Part shown: positions 23,791 to 36,900 of the stretch, piece by piece
Layout of the letters: every line of letters starts with the position of its first letter
Numbering within the stretch: the first letter of the stretch is position 1
Assembly (NCBI RefSeq): GCF_003473485.1
Contig: NC_053042.1
Location: 3,546,501-3,610,500 of the forward strand
Source of the DNA: Medicago truncatula
Taxonomy: Eukaryota; Streptophyta; Magnoliopsida; Fabales; Fabaceae
DNA: 64,000 bases
Direction of reading: 5' to 3'
Notes under the pieces: generated by a model
Told to the model about the DNA's origin: nothing
Database searches by the model: none
The model's input: only the letters and a program-made list of their open reading frames with translations
Translations under genes and position numbers: made by a program

Positions 23791-24493
23791 ATTATTATTC
23801 TTATTATAAAAGTGATCCCTACGAACCTTCCTCCCTCTCTCTTTGTGTTGTGGACAAATTCACTTTCCCTTTTTCACTTTTTTTGGATTTCATTCATTTT
23901 AAACACCTAATCCATACCTCCATTTTCATTCATTCATTCATTCTCTCTTCTGTCTCAGTCTGTGTGTTTTACACTCTCACCTTGCACTTGCACTTGCACC
24001 TGCTCAAACACCTTCAGGTACTTTTTTGTTCTTACTTTCATTCATAATCTTGTTCTTGTTCTTGTTCTTGTATTATATCATCATTATTGTAAACCCTTTT
24101 GAATATGTGTTTTTTTAGTTAGTATTTTTACTATTATTATTTACAATTTTTAGTTTGAGGGTTTGTACTAAAAAGGGTGAAATTTTGTTTACTGTTTGCA
24201 ATTGAGGTCTCAAGGTTAATCTTTGCTTGTGAACTTTGATGAATAGCTTCTTAAGCTAAGAGGGTTTATTGAAAGTTATATAAAGTCTTGAAATTTTTAT
24301 GGTGAAATTAAAAGGGATTGTTGAATGAAGGGGAAAGTTTTGAACTTTTTCCTGTTTACCCTTTTTTATGATATGTTAATGTGTTCATTTGAAAGTTATT
24401 ATTCTTATCAATTGGTTTTGAAAAATTGATTTTTTTGTTGTTAACATCTTACTTCTTCTGTTGCTGCAGTTGTTTGCTCTAAATTTGTGATCA
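23791..24493 (+). promoter_or_regulatory. F-box gene 5'UTR with an intron (24018-24469)
   Basis: A CT-rich leader (CCTTCCTCCCTCTCTC; CATTCATTCATTC) runs to a donor CTTCAG|GTACTT at 24017/24018. The acceptor TTGCTGCAG|TTG falls at 24469/24470, leaving 24 nt before the ATG at 24494. The poly-pyrimidine leader and the T-rich intron body support a spliced 5'UTR, which is common in plants. The transcription start is inferred, not located. Confidence 0.6.
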
Positions 24494-25705
24494 ATGGAGC
24501 ATAGATTGAAAAGAAAGTCTCCAGAGAATGGATTCAACAGTTTTTCACTGGATGATCTGAATGAAGATGTCTTTGAAAAGGTACTTTCGTGGTTACCGAC
24601 TTCCAGTTTCTTTCGCCTTACTTCGGTGTGCAAGAGATGGAAATCAGCTGCTGATTCTGCGAGTTTCAAGCTTGCTTGCTCACACATCCCCACAAGGGAT
24701 CCTTGGTTTTTCATGGTTGCTCCCGATCTCAACCAATCTGTAATTTTTGACTTGGCTGAAAACAGTTGGAAAAGACTCAATCATCCGAATCTTCTGCTCG
24801 AAGATTCCAACAAAAGTTGCATTCCTGTTGCAGCTTCTAATGGCCTGGTTTGCTACCGAACATCGTCGGGAAACTTCATTGTGTCCAATCCTGTGACCGG
24901 ATCTTCTACCGAACTCCCTCCATTGAATTTCACCTCAGAAAATCAATCTCTCAATGCTGTTGTTATGAGTACAACATCTTTCAATGGCCAAATATCCTAC
25001 AAGATTGTATTAGTCTTCGGTGAACTTCCCAATCTTTCATTTAAAGTCTATAACTCAAGCTCTGCCTGTTGGGAAGACGAGAATGCTCTTGGGAGGAAGG
25101 TCGATGATAGTTCAGCGGATTGTGATTCAACCGATGACAATGTTGTGTACTTTCTGAGCAAGGCTGGAAATGTGGTAGCAAGTAGCATGCAGAGAAGTCC
25201 AACCAAGCAATATTCGTCGGTCATTACTAACCAAGACGGTCAAGAGGTAGTCTATTTTTTGAGTTCGTCTGGGACCGTTGTAGCTTGCAATTTGACCTGC
25301 ACGTGTTTCTTTGAGTACCCTAGGCTATTGCCAGTTTTTTGCGAGTACTCTATCGATATTGTGGAGTGTAATGGTGAGATGATAGTTGTTTTGTTATCGG
25401 AATTCTTGGAAACTACAAGTCTTAGGGTGTGGAGATTCGATGAGACCAACCGATGCTGGCAACAGATTGCAGCAATGCCAGCAGCAATGTCTCATGAATG
25501 GTACGGAAAGAAGCCGGATATCAATTGTGTTGGTGCCGGTTCTCGGATTTTTATATGCTTGAACTCTCCTGAGCTATGTACTTATGTTCTGTGTGATTTG
25601 GTAACCAACAACTGGGTTGAATTGCCAAAATGTCACATTAATGGAGAAGTCATGGAGTTTATGTCGGCATTTTCTTTCGAGCCGAGGATAGAAGCTTCTG
25701 TTTGA
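24494..25705 (+). CDS. F-box protein with kelch-like C-terminal domain
   Basis: Single coding exon, 403 aa. The F-box occupies about residues 16-62 (LNEDVFEKVLSWLPTSSFFR, then VCKRWKSAADSASFK) and should bind SKP1 in an SCF ubiquitin ligase. The remainder forms beta-propeller-like repeats with a Trp-Phe start (DPWFFMVAP), GLVCYRTSSGNFIVSNPVTG, and the end FSFEPRIEASV, a pattern shared with the Arabidopsis HAWAIIAN SKIRT (At3g61590) and At5g15710 group, which I recall with similar C-termini. Two adjacent strands repeat VVYFLSxxGxVVA (about residues 215 and 250), suggesting an internal blade duplication. The substrate is unknown. The start is the first ATG after the 5'UTR intron. Confidence 0.9.
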   Translation: MEHRLKRKSPENGFNSFSLDDLNEDVFEKVLSWLPTSSFFRLTSVCKRWKSAADSASFKLACSHIPTRDPWFFMVAPDLNQSVIFDLAENSWKRLNHPNLLLEDSNKSCIPVAASNGLVCYRTSSGNFIVSNPVTGSSTELPPLNFTSENQSLNAVVMSTTSFNGQISYKIVLVFGELPNLSFKVYNSSSACWEDENALGRKVDDSSADCDSTDDNVVYFLSKAGNVVASSMQRSPTKQYSSVITNQDGQEVVYFLSSSGTVVACNLTCTCFFEYPRLLPVFCEYSIDIVECNGEMIVVLLSEFLETTSLRVWRFDETNRCWQQIAAMPAAMSHEWYGKKPDINCVGAGSRIFICLNSPELCTYVLCDLVTNNWVELPKCHINGEVMEFMSAFSFEPRIEASV

Positions 25706-27489
25706 GAGTGAAATGCCCTAGTTGGATATCTTGGTTTTATTTATCAACCATTTTTTATGTTCTGTTGTTAGCTTGCATTTTATTTTGATTTGTGCTTAAT
25801 TTTTTTTTTCTTCATGCAACATAGCTAGATATGGAAGCTAACCAAATGATTTGATTGTTGACAGATTATATTGTAATTTTCTTAATTGATTGTCAGATGT
25901 AACATTGTTCTCATTTAGTGGTATTATCAATGAATGATCTTGTTCATGATTCTTTTTCATTGTTTGATATTTAGTTCTCCACAAATAGAGGAGACATCAA
26001 TATGGCTTTTCTGGAAGAAAATTTACATAGTTTATTGTTTTATATATTGAAGGTATAATTAATTTTTTAGTCCCTATAAATATTCACAGTTTTGTTTTTA
26101 TTCCCTACAAAATAAAATCACACTTTTTAGTTCCAGTGAAAGATGATATCAAAATTACCTTTTTCTTTTTGTTATGAACTCTGAGAACACCAGTGCCTGA
26201 ACCTCATCTCATTTATGATTGATTGTTTAAAATTTAAATTTTTAAGGATAAAAGTGACACTAATTTGTTGAGTCTTCTATGTAGATTTTCAAGCTAACTA
26301 AGATGTGATCTTACCTTCTTTTTTGCAATAGAAGCAATTCCTAATTTTTTATTTGATGCTATTGTGTAACCACTCACCATTGTAACATTGATATGCGATT
26401 TTTTATTTTTTTTATTTTTTATATATAATCATTTTTAATGTTTATTACAAGTGAAATGGAAGATAAAAGTAACAATGAAAAAACTTTGTTAAATTTAATT
26501 ATATTTACAAAAATTGAAATCAAAATACCCATTGATATATATTAAAATTCAAAATATTCAAAATAATTTTTTGACACTAGTAAATCACTTTAGGCTTAAT
26601 TGCAATTTTGGTGCCCTATTTTCATGATTTTGCGAAATTGGTCCCCACCATTGTAAAATTCAACAATTTTGGCCCCTCTATCAAATATTGTGATATGATA
26701 TTTTTTAAATGGAGTTTTAAAGAGAATTTTGTTACAATTTTATCGATGTTGATTTTTTTTCATCTTCAGATCATATTCCACGACCTTTAAAATTTATCAC
26801 ATCAAATTTTTATAGTTCAAAAATATGATTTAGGGATCAAAACTGTCAAAATTTAAAATAGAGTGAACAAAACTGTATTTAAGTCATCACTTTATTTCAT
26901 TAATAATGATCAACTACTCAATGTATGATGGAATATCAATAGAAAAATTGAAGGACAGCCAGATGATATATGAAAACTAAAACAGTCCTTCATGAAACTA
27001 TATCGCAACTTTTTTCTTCGAAATGTACCACATCAGAGTTTTTAACATAAATAAAAATTTTCTAAAATACTAAAATAATATTTTATCCATCGTCATCTTT
27101 AAAAAAATTGTCTTCCAAACATCATACAATATAAACAAATTGCTCAATACCTTTAATATTTGACTTGCGTTGTGTTGTTGAGCATTTCCCTTTAGTTTTA
27201 ATACTAGATCAAAAGCATTATGGGAGAAATCAAACATTCATCATCAATAACGTGGTATTGTAAAAAATTCATCAATGACGTGGCAAAAAATGATTGGATA
27301 ACCTACTCAAAGAACGGTAGGAACATATGTAGACGATCATTCCCTTCAGTTTCCCCTTGCCGAAGAAAATCAATTCCCAAACCAAATATATAAAACATCA
27401 CAAAATCATAGAAGAAGAAGAAGAAGAAGAAAAAGGGTTTCTCAATTTCCAAAATCTGAGTGAAAAATCATTGCAAGAACAGAAACAAA
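25706..27489. other. F-box 3' region, intergenic DNA and AIP2 leader
   Basis: No gene seen. About 26050-26170 resembles one end of the 'GTCCCTATAAA' TIR elements (compare 57731-58211) without a clear partner end. 26594-26890 holds another (TTAATTGCAATTTTGGTGCC; distal end degraded). The AIP2 leader contains GAA repeats (27410-27433). Confidence 0.4.
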
Positions 27490-30400
27490 ATGGAATCAGA
27501 AAATTTGGTGAAACAAGAATTGGAGGAATTGCAGAAACAATTGGGGAAGAAGCAGAAATTCGAAGACGCTGTGTCATCTCTCAAATCTCTGCTCCAAACC
27601 ACGTATCCATTAGCTTCCACCTCTCTTCGAAAATCGGTATACTCCTTTGATTTCAATTCTTCATTAATATTCAAAAAAATTGTGGTTTAATTCTATATAA
27701 CTAGTTGCTGGTGTGTACTTGTCAATTTAATTTCTGGGTTTTGTTTATTTTTCTGTGTTTGTTTAAGTTTGGTAAAAAAGAACTGATTTTTAATTTGTTT
27801 GGATTGATCTATAGTTTATACTGTTATATAATTGGATGTATTATGAAGAGTTAGCACACATGGTTAACGATACTTGTGGATATTTCCAACGTCGAGCGGC
27901 TAATTGAGTAGCTAGCTTGGTGTGAAACTGTTTACAGTTATGAAGCTTGGATACATACATGGACTCCTGTGATAATTTTAGGAAATTATAGTAATTGAAT
28001 GTAACAATTGAGTCGCTGGGACGGGATGAAACAGTTTTATGCGTACGAAGAACTGACAGATACATGACGTTGGACATTGATAGTTTGACACCAGTAATAA
28101 GAAAATGGTAGTAATTGAAATTAAACAATTTGTCGTGACTCATTGGACAAAAAAATTGTGTCATGGTATGTCAGGTTCAAAAACCGACACGCAGCAGCGA
28201 AGCTTCTTGGAATATGGAGGTGCTGAAAGTTTTTTTATACATATATAATAAAATGCTAATATACATTAATGATTTATAAGTAGTAATGTCTTATGTGCGG
28301 GTTTGATCCCTGGATTTCGTGTTTTTGCAACTCATCTATTTTTTCCATAAAGTCTCCAAATGCTAAATATCATACTCAAATCTAGTATTTCTATATAAAA
28401 CAGAGGTGCTATACTGCTCAGCGCTGACCAACATCAATTTGATATCAATTTTGCTATAAATATTATTAGGGTCTCGTTAACGAGTGCCCGCGGGGCACTC
28501 TTTAAGCATTCTAATTCAAGAAATTATCCACTAAAAAAAGTCAATTGTTTCAATTTCCAATGCATTCAATACAATGATTCTCATAAAAATTTAATATTTA
28601 AAGGTCTTAAAGAGTGCCCCGGGGGCACTCATAACATCTCCCATATTATTATTATTATTATATGTATGTATGTTTATGGCCCCTTCATAAATTTGTGCCA
28701 TGCTCCGCCATTGCTAACATGTGTCGACTACTGGACACGCTTTCAATCCAAAGTGATGGTGCTACATGGGCAGTAACTTGCTGGTTATATCTGCTAACGC
28801 AGCCTCGGCATGCTATCGGATGCCCTGTCGATAAGTCTTGGGATTGAGGTTTCCTCCCTTTGCTCTCATTTTCAACATATAAAGGAAATTAAACAATTTG
28901 ATATTGATATATGTATGTATTTATCTCTGTATATACATGTATGTTGTTAAGGCTAATGATGAGGTCAACTGATAAGTTAGAATAGCACTGCTGGGAATTT
29001 TTTTAGTTTCGTTCCTGCTAATGATCTTTCATTGTTAGGTCATTCATAAGTGCTCTTGTTAGGGGTACTTTGAATAGGTTAATGTTATTGTTTGATGGAT
29101 AATTAAAGGCCAATAAATTGACTGTGGTGTTATTGGTGGTGGCAGTTTTATTCTGTTATATGCCGAGTTGCGACAGTGTTGAAGACGAGATATACAGCAC
29201 CCGGTTTTTGGAGTGCTGGCCTGAGCCTTTTTGAGCAGGCTATATTGTTTGTTTCTGAACCCTCTGAAAAGGAGCACTTGAAGGCTTGCATTGCTCAGGC
29301 CAGGGAACATTTGCATCTAGAAGACAACCCTTCACAAACTTCGCAACCTGCAGTAAATCGTGAAAATAGAGGTGATTTTCTTTTTGAAGAGTTTTTTTTT
29401 TCTTTTTTCTTGATGTGTAATTTATAGCTTTTTCATGTTGATGAGTTTTGGGATATGGATGTTTTTAGATAGTTTGCTTTAACCTTCCCGTGTTTATCGC
29501 GTTGTGTTGATTCAGGATATCTTTTTGAGGGGCACCTTACGGTAGATCAAGAGCCACCACAACCTGAATGGATGGTGCAGGCAAATCTCTTGAATGAAGC
29601 TGTTCGACTATTTGAAGCTCAACCCTCTCAGGGTTTAGCAACAAATGACACCACGCCAGAGGATGTTGCTAGTGTGCTTGAAATGCTTAGAAATAGATTG
29701 GAAGAAGTTGTGCCCCTGGTATTTATCCAAAAACTTTTCATGTATTTTGGCCACACCTTATTTGCTTTCATTCTTTCTCTTAAATATCAACCTGGCTTTG
29801 AATATCTCTAGATTCAGTTTCTGTAACTTCAAGAAGTTTGTGGCTTAAGCATTGTTTAAAACAGTAACAAACCAGCTATCCTAGGTTCAATTGAGAACTT
29901 CAACAAATTATGTATGCTCAACTTAGAACTTGAGCATATACATAGTTGACTTCAGAATAGCATTTCTTGAGGTTCTATTAAACAAACTAAGCTACTTTAG
30001 AATGGTTCAATAGGATAATTTTTCACAACTACATGAATCAACGCAAACAGCCTGCTTAACAACATAGTTTCTTATGCATAATGTTCCTTGTTCGGTGGCT
30101 TTAGTGGATATAATTGATAATTTGATTGCGATGCACCTTTTTTTTTAATAAGCAAAAGATAATGATACATTCTTTTATGGGTGATTAGATATAAACAACC
30201 TGCTCAGCTCACTCATTTTGTTAACTACTATATCACATTTTGCTCGTTTCAACTTGCCTTTTGATTAATATATACTCATTTTTGTCTCATTTAATTGTTA
30301 AACTTTACACTGTTTAATTATAAGGCTGACTTTTTTTCTTCTTCTTCTTCTTCTTTTTTTTTTTTTTTTATAAAAATAATTGATTAGATGGAGACTGGTG

Positions 30401-30894
30401 GTCCTGCAGCTCCAAGAGTTCCTCCTGCGAGTAAAGAAGTTGTCTCAAAACTTCCTGTCATTACTCTCACCGAAGAGATCCTGTCTAAGATGGGGAAAGA
30501 TGCAGAGTGTGCCATTTGCAGGGAAAATTTGGTGTTAAATGACCAAATGCAAGAGTTACCGTGCAAGCACACATTCCACCCTCCATGTTTAAAGCCATGG
30601 CTGGTATTGTTTCGTAGTCCACTTATTTACTGAAAGTTCTGTTTTTCCCTTTTAAAACCAATTTTTTGCATTTGATACTAAAGAGACGGAAGAAATTACA
30701 TGATCAGATATGAAATTTGTTTAATTTTATCCCTCATGTGGCAGGATGAGCACAATTCTTGTCCTATCTGTCGTTATGAGCTGCAAACTGATGATCATGC
30801 CTATGAGAGCTGGAAGGAACGTGAAAAGGAAGCGGAAGAGGAGAGGAAAGGTGCTGCAAATGCTCTTCGAGGCGGTGAATTCATGTATGTTTAG
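27490..30894 (+). CDS. AIP2: RING-H2 E3 ubiquitin ligase AIP2
   Basis: Five exons: 27490-27636, 29146-29371, 29516-29718, 30388-30603 and 30745-30894; 313 aa, in phase throughout. In Arabidopsis, AIP2 (310 aa) ubiquitinates the seed transcription factor ABI3 and dampens ABA signalling. The N-terminal helical region (about 1-125) carries KQELEELQKQLGKKQKFEDA and VATVLKTRYTAPGFW. A linker has GYLFEGHLTVDQEPPQPEW. The C3H2C3 RING-H2 finger spans about 233-273 (CAIC, CKHTFHPPC, CPIC) and is split by intron 4 right after KPWL. The tail KEREKEAEEERKGAANALRG is basic-acidic coiled, ending GGEFMYV as in the family. All eight zinc ligands are present. The ATG at 27490 aligns with the family start; an in-frame ATG 30 nt upstream is less likely. 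Intron 1 (1.5 kb) carries a MITE. Confidence 0.96.
28469..28642. mobile_element. MULE-type MITE, 174-bp family, copy 3
   Basis: 174 bp in AIP2 intron 1. The left end GGGTCTCGTTAACGAGTGCC and the right end GGGGGCACTCATAACATCTC plus CC are inverted; arms hold GTGCCCGCGGGGCAC and GTGCCCCGGGGGCAC palindromes. Exact 9-bp target duplications ATATTATTA lie at 28460-28468 and 28643-28651. Confidence 0.9.
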
Positions 30895-31427
30895 ACGGCT
30901 ATTCAATGCAATTACGATGTATACTATGGTTTACCCTGAAATAAGGGATTAAAAATTTCCTGGTGGTGAATAGTTGTGTATTCTTCATTATTTGAAATTA
31001 TATAGTTATCTCGTCTCATGTTTTAAGTGTGACTGCTATTCCTTGAAATTTAATATCTCGCTTTATAGTTTTTCTGAACAATGATTGTCTACAAATACAG
31101 TCCTCCAAACAATGTTGGGATCATTGATTCATGAGTTCAATTTTATCCCATATTCTTTTCCAAACATATGTTGAAGAGGTTGAGCTATAAGGAATATGTT
31201 GAAGAGGTTGAGCTATAAGGATAATGTGTTTATTTACTGAAAATTGAGCAAAAGCTCTTACAATATGAAAATAGAAGATAAATTGTAGAAAGAAAGTGAT
31301 TCCCAAATACTCCAGAGTAAAACGCCTCACAGAAAGAGTAGAGAACACTCTCTTTCTTTGCCTAACCATAATGGTTTCCACAATAACCTTGCATACAATT
31401 TTGGTGACATTAAATTTTGGGTTGATG
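30895..31427. other. AIP2 3' region
   Basis: No gene. A 26-bp unit (ATGTTGAAGAGGTTGAGCTA plus TAAGGA) is tandemly duplicated at about 31168-31220. Confidence 0.45.
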
Positions 31428-31442
31428 ACTTTGTCTCTATCT

Positions 31443-31527
31443 TTTTTTTTGGTGGTGGCCGAGTTTGAACCCCCGGACCTTGCATATATTATGCATTGTC
31501 CATACCAACTGAGCTAAGTTCACGAGA
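31443..31527 (-). mobile_element. tRNA-derived SINE with exact target duplications
   Basis: Minus-strand copy of the 3011 SINE: 5' GTTCTCGTGAACTTAGCTCA, B-box GGTTCAAACTC, CCACCACC, then A9. Direct repeats ACTTTGTCTCTATCT (15 bp) flank it at 31428-31442 and 31528-31542, as expected from LINE-mediated retroposition. Confidence 0.9.
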
Positions 31528-31542
31528 ACTTTGTCTCTATCT

Positions 31543-33928
31543 CTCTTCTCATTAAAAGAATTTATTTTAATTGTCATCTATCATTCTCTCCTGTTAAAAT
31601 ACACTAAAGTCACTACATGTCACAAGTATTTTCCTTACAACTCACTCACCTCACTATTTATACTACTGGGCATAACAAACTTGCAACCTAACATCCTAAC
31701 CCACCCTTTATTACATATAAGAGCATCTTCATAAAAAGTTTTTAAATGGATCTTGTTTGCACACGTCATTTATTTACAATTTTTTAATAAAAGATTCAAT
31801 GACTTTAATGGTAGTAAATTAAAAAATCCTTAAATATTTACTTTAATATGTACATTTAGAAAACAAACAAAAAGAAATTGAAGAGACTAAAAGTTACATA
31901 AATTTGAAATGACGGAACCAACTTTTATTTATTTTCTTTCCTATTTTAATCCCGTTAATTGTTAAAGAGAAATAGGATCCTTTATATAAATGATGGTAAC
32001 TAATAGATATCCATTAGAGGTCCTTTAATAAGATGAAGTCCTTATTGTATAAATAACTCATAATTGGAGATACTTGAACCTCACCATACTTTTTATTACT
32101 TTCTCTTTTAAAAAATAATTGATCTTTTTGCAACAAAAATTTATCTCCAAATAATAAACATTTTCAAATTTAAACACAACATTAATTACTTTTTTTTTTC
32201 TTCCAATTGTACATTTTAATTAATATTGCTTGCATCGCTCACAATCTAAATTTAATATCTTGTACTTTACGTTTACGATAAATACATCAAGTATCACTTT
32301 TTTATTAATACATATTTTTTTGACTGTTGCTTTTCTGACATCCTGTCTTGGAAACATAAGTAAATGACCAAAAAATCCAGCGGTAGTTAACTGCTACCGG
32401 TTTTTTAGTTATAAATAAGCGATAGTTAAAAAAGCAATTGTCTATTTTTTTTATATAGGTGAAGTGGTGAACGATGGATCTCAATTTTTTTAATACTAAT
32501 AGCCCTTCTTTTCCTTATCCCTCTTACTCGGGTCTCTATCAATTCGTTAGAGCATTTGCACATTTTAACGTACACAGTTTCAGTAGGGAAGACCATGAGT
32601 TGTAGATCCTATGATACCTAAAAAATTATATGCAGAAATCAGAATTGCAGATAAAGAGAATCTCCTACTAAATTTAATACAGGCAGGTACTAAGATTTAC
32701 TACTACTCACTGACTCTACCCTATACGGCTATACCTGCACTGTATTTATCATTGTACATCAAATTAAAAATTTATTAACTAAATCTAAAATTTGTATTTT
32801 ATAAGACTTATTTGTAACTTACACGAGTCTTTTTTTATTTTATTCTGACAGTATATTGCACTCTCTCTATCCTACAATCAATGGTTCATTCGTAGAAGAA
32901 AAAATTTCTGAAAATAACATCAGAGGTTTTTCCCTTTTAAATAAATCCTACAATATCAAATTATATTTGAAAACTACATCAACTTTTTATTTTCATTGAT
33001 CAAGCCTCTAAAAGAACTTCAAATAGATCACACCCTTCCCATTTTTTATAACCTAGATTGCATGTTGTCAAATAATCGACACATTTACGCAGTTTTGTAC
33101 ATCTGTGATTGTTGGACCAAAATTCAACCGTTTAGATTTTTTCAAGCTTGATATTTTCATTGCAATTTGAACAATTCAATCTCGATCCAACGGTCATAAA
33201 TATTCGCCACTGCGTGGATGTGTCAAAAATTTTGACTGGAAGCAATCTGATTTCAATTTCTATTTTTTGTTGGCTATGAATCTATGATGAGCATGACATG
33301 CATGGAAACCATTTTTAAGCATAAACACCAAAACTTTCATTAAAACAATCTACAATAATGTGGTTAAATATAACAAATAATGTGAATCTATATCAAGAAA
33401 ACAATATATCAAACTTGTAATGATCAACGGTATGTATAACTGTTTATTGTACTAAACAACATTCTTCAATTCATCCTTTCACAAACAAGCAATTTCAAAA
33501 TGATTAGATTCCACTACAAGTCTCAAACCAAGCAATTCTAGCAGCGCTAAAAACACTGACCTCACACAACCAAGTATTTATCACCTCAAAAATGAATATT
33601 TTTAGGTATAAAGCATCAACCTGAAAAAATAGAAGTCAATATATAACCCAGCTACATTCTAGCTTGGTACTAAAAAAATGACAAATACAAGTTCTCACTC
33701 AGTTTAATATACACCAGCGCCTCTGGCTAACGAATTGAAGGTGCCAAAACAGCCCCCAATCGTCATATGATAAAATTGCCAGAGAGTAGAGCATTCTCGA
33801 AAACCAAAGTCAAGAAACCTCCCATAACAAATCTATTCAACATTACCAAGTGATGGGCATGAAGATCAGAGAATTGACTTCAACTGTGAACCAGTATGAG
33901 CCTCAGATCCTAATAATACACCGTCTTT
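31543..33928. other. intergenic, one MITE-like inverted pair
   Basis: AT-rich, no gene. About 33066-33235 is bounded by inverted CGACACATTTACGCAGT and ACTGCGTGGATGTGTCA and may be a MITE of about 170 bp. A 24-bp hairpin (CCAGCGGTAGTTAAC and complement) lies at 32377-32400. The last few hundred bases are probably the ALKBH9B 3'UTR. Confidence 0.4.
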
Positions 33929-36900
33929 TTAACTGCTCGACCTTACCCTACTCCACCTATTTGCAGATCTTTGTGAACTTTGCGGCGACTCGCGAGGCTC
34001 AGAGAATCTGTCATTTCTGGGCTCAGAGAATCTATCATTTCTGGGTGCATATCTTTGTGAATTTTGATTCCACTCACGAGGCTCTGAATATCTATTGTTT
34101 CGAGTTGGTGCAGATCTTGGTGAATTCTGAGTCCACTCACGAGGCTCTGAGAATCTATCGCTTCTAGGTGCAGATCCCATTCCATCATTCCTGCCACCTC
34201 TTCTATTATCTCTCCTCATATAATGATTGTTAGGTCTGTTTTCCCCATTTTCCCCAACAGTTGACTTTTTTTCTTCTTGCTCAGCTTCATAGGCCAATGG
34301 TTGGATCCCCTGAAGATCAGGTTCTGGGATATACCCAGCAGGTCGCTTGGATTCATCCATTCTTCTAAATGTGATTGATATCCTAGCAAAAGTTTCAACA
34401 AAAGAACACAAGTCAATAACCATTTTTAAAAAAAAAAAAATTGGAAGAGGGAAAATTATTATTAATTGAAGTAACACTGACGGCCATTTTAACACTGAAC
34501 ACACACGTAAATCAATAACTTGTCATTGGTGTTAAAAGCCGAAAAAGGGAATATCATGCTATCATATCAGTAAATACCTTTTTGTAGGAACTGCAGGTAC
34601 ACAATGCTTAGCAACATCAGCTCCATTTCCATTTAAAACAAGTACAGATCTGTAGAGGGAAAAAATGATTATAAGATTTGGAATCGTCAATAACAATGGA
34701 AAATTGGTAAATAATTTAATCCAAATCGATCCGACACCGTGTAGCAACAGTTAAAAAACTAAAAAGACATAGTAGTAGATAAATCAAGATTGAATACTTA
34801 CCCTACAGGTAGAGGAATAGCAAACGAACCATCAAATTTACCAGGACCTGCAATCCTCAGGTTTGACCCAAAAAGTATGTCGCACTCACTTAGAAATGAG
34901 ACAGTACAAAATGGTCGAACAAAATCGTGATTATCAATGTGTGGAGGTATGCAGTCCCCTTCTTCATACACATTCACGATACAGCTATCTGGCACACAAG
35001 TAGTTGGAAGTACATGCCACTTGACTAGGCGTCGAATGATGACCTTGAAAAGATCAGGTAAAGGATCTATGGATGCATGGTGGAGAATACCCGGTGGGTT
35101 ACCATCCTTATCCTGTAACCAGAAAGTTAATTTTAGAAGTTATACATCCATTTATGAAGCTCATCAACCATAATAGTTTGCCGCAAACGATAGCTAAGTT
35201 TAATTCTTTCCAAAGAAAGAAATGTGAAGACATAACGTGAGAGATAGACTAACCACTGCATAATTGTAACAGCACCCAAATTGGATAGTTTGGCGTCCCT
35301 TGCCCGGCATCCACTTTCTAGGAGCTGAGTATGTCCGGTCTGAAAAAGTTAAGAATCAACACCCATATAGAGTCAGTATAGCCAATTAGGGGAAAAACAT
35401 TTATATTTTGTTTTCGGTATCTTATGGTGTGAAGTTTGCATATAAAAGTTACAGACAAAGTGCAATGAATTTAAAGATGGGCCCAACCATGCTTATTCCA
35501 AAATGATAAGATTCTTCCACTATTTCCAAACCCGTTGGCCTCACTAAGTTTTGGGCAACGCTCAAAACTCTGGAAATATATGAAAGTTACTTCTATATAA
35601 ATTTGGTATCTCCATGGCCAGTAGTCAAAGAGAAAGGGTCAGAGCATGTGGCTGATTGAGGCCCGTTGAAGTGTTTTTGAGCGGGACAAGGTATTGCACA
35701 CCTTTAGCAACTTCCTAACTGTTAGAAACCCAAAAAAGTATAGCTACCTAAGTTGATAAGTAAGTTGCTGAAGGTGTAGAGTTAGTTGAGTGTTAAAATA
35801 AATAACTAGTTGTCAACCATTGTTACTCTTGATAGCAAGCAGCTCAAGGTTAAGTAAATTGAAGGTTTTTATTATGAACAATAAGCTTGAGTAGTTAAGT
35901 TACAAGGCACTTGACTACTTTTTCATTGCAATCGTTAAATTACATATCGAGGTACAAGTACACATTTGGCAGCCATCTTAACAATTTAAATTTCCATCTC
36001 ACAGTTAAATTATCAATACAGTCTTTACAGAAAAAGAAATCAAGACGATTCAAAACATGAATCGGCACTATAAAAAGAACCAAAGATAGACATTTGATAA
36101 GTCAACAACAATTGTATAGCTAAAAGAAATCTTAAATAGAACAAATGACACAATGGAATTAACTAGATCTCGATCATTTATAGGGTCAGATACAACGGCA
36201 ATCGGGTTAATTAGTACGCTATAGATCATCAAATTCATGATATTACTTCATATATACAAGTCAGTCTATATGCATAGGCATACCACAAACATATAAATAA
36301 TTTTATTAAACTTATCATAACTATATAGTACAAAATGACAAAGGTCATGCACAAAAACAATTTTGGACATCAATTTAAGTTCAAAGCATAGCAATATCAA
36401 AACAAGGAAGAATCATTCTAATGTTTCAAAAATCGGTGCAAAATCCTAATTGTGGTCGCTGCATCAAAGTTTTCAATATTTAATATCTCTGCAACCATAA
36501 TTGTGACCGCAATCTTTTTACAAAATACGCAACACAACTCAGAATCAACCACAATCTAATGCCTTGGATTTTTTGGTCCTAGAGGGATCATTATCATTAA
36601 TCAACAACAAATACATAATAAATTAACAACAAAAGAGGTTTTGAGATGAAAGTCACAAACCTTTGAGCTCTCCCTTTTGCCCCATCTCTTGTAAAGAAGC
36701 AACGTAGTTAACAATCCTCTTCTGTTCAGCAGCACTAAAGATACCGGTATGCAACTCAAGACCGTCAAGAATGTTCACCAATTTTCCATTAACCCTTTCA
36801 TAACAAATAAAATCTTTCTTACGCCTCACATTCATAAACCTAATATACTCTCTTTGTTCCCTAGGCAAAACAGCCTTATCAGCAACAACCCTATTTTCTC

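Noticed and set aside
24385..24780. 131-aa minus-strand frame opposite the F-box gene
   Set aside because: Shadow of the F-box coding strand; no domain.
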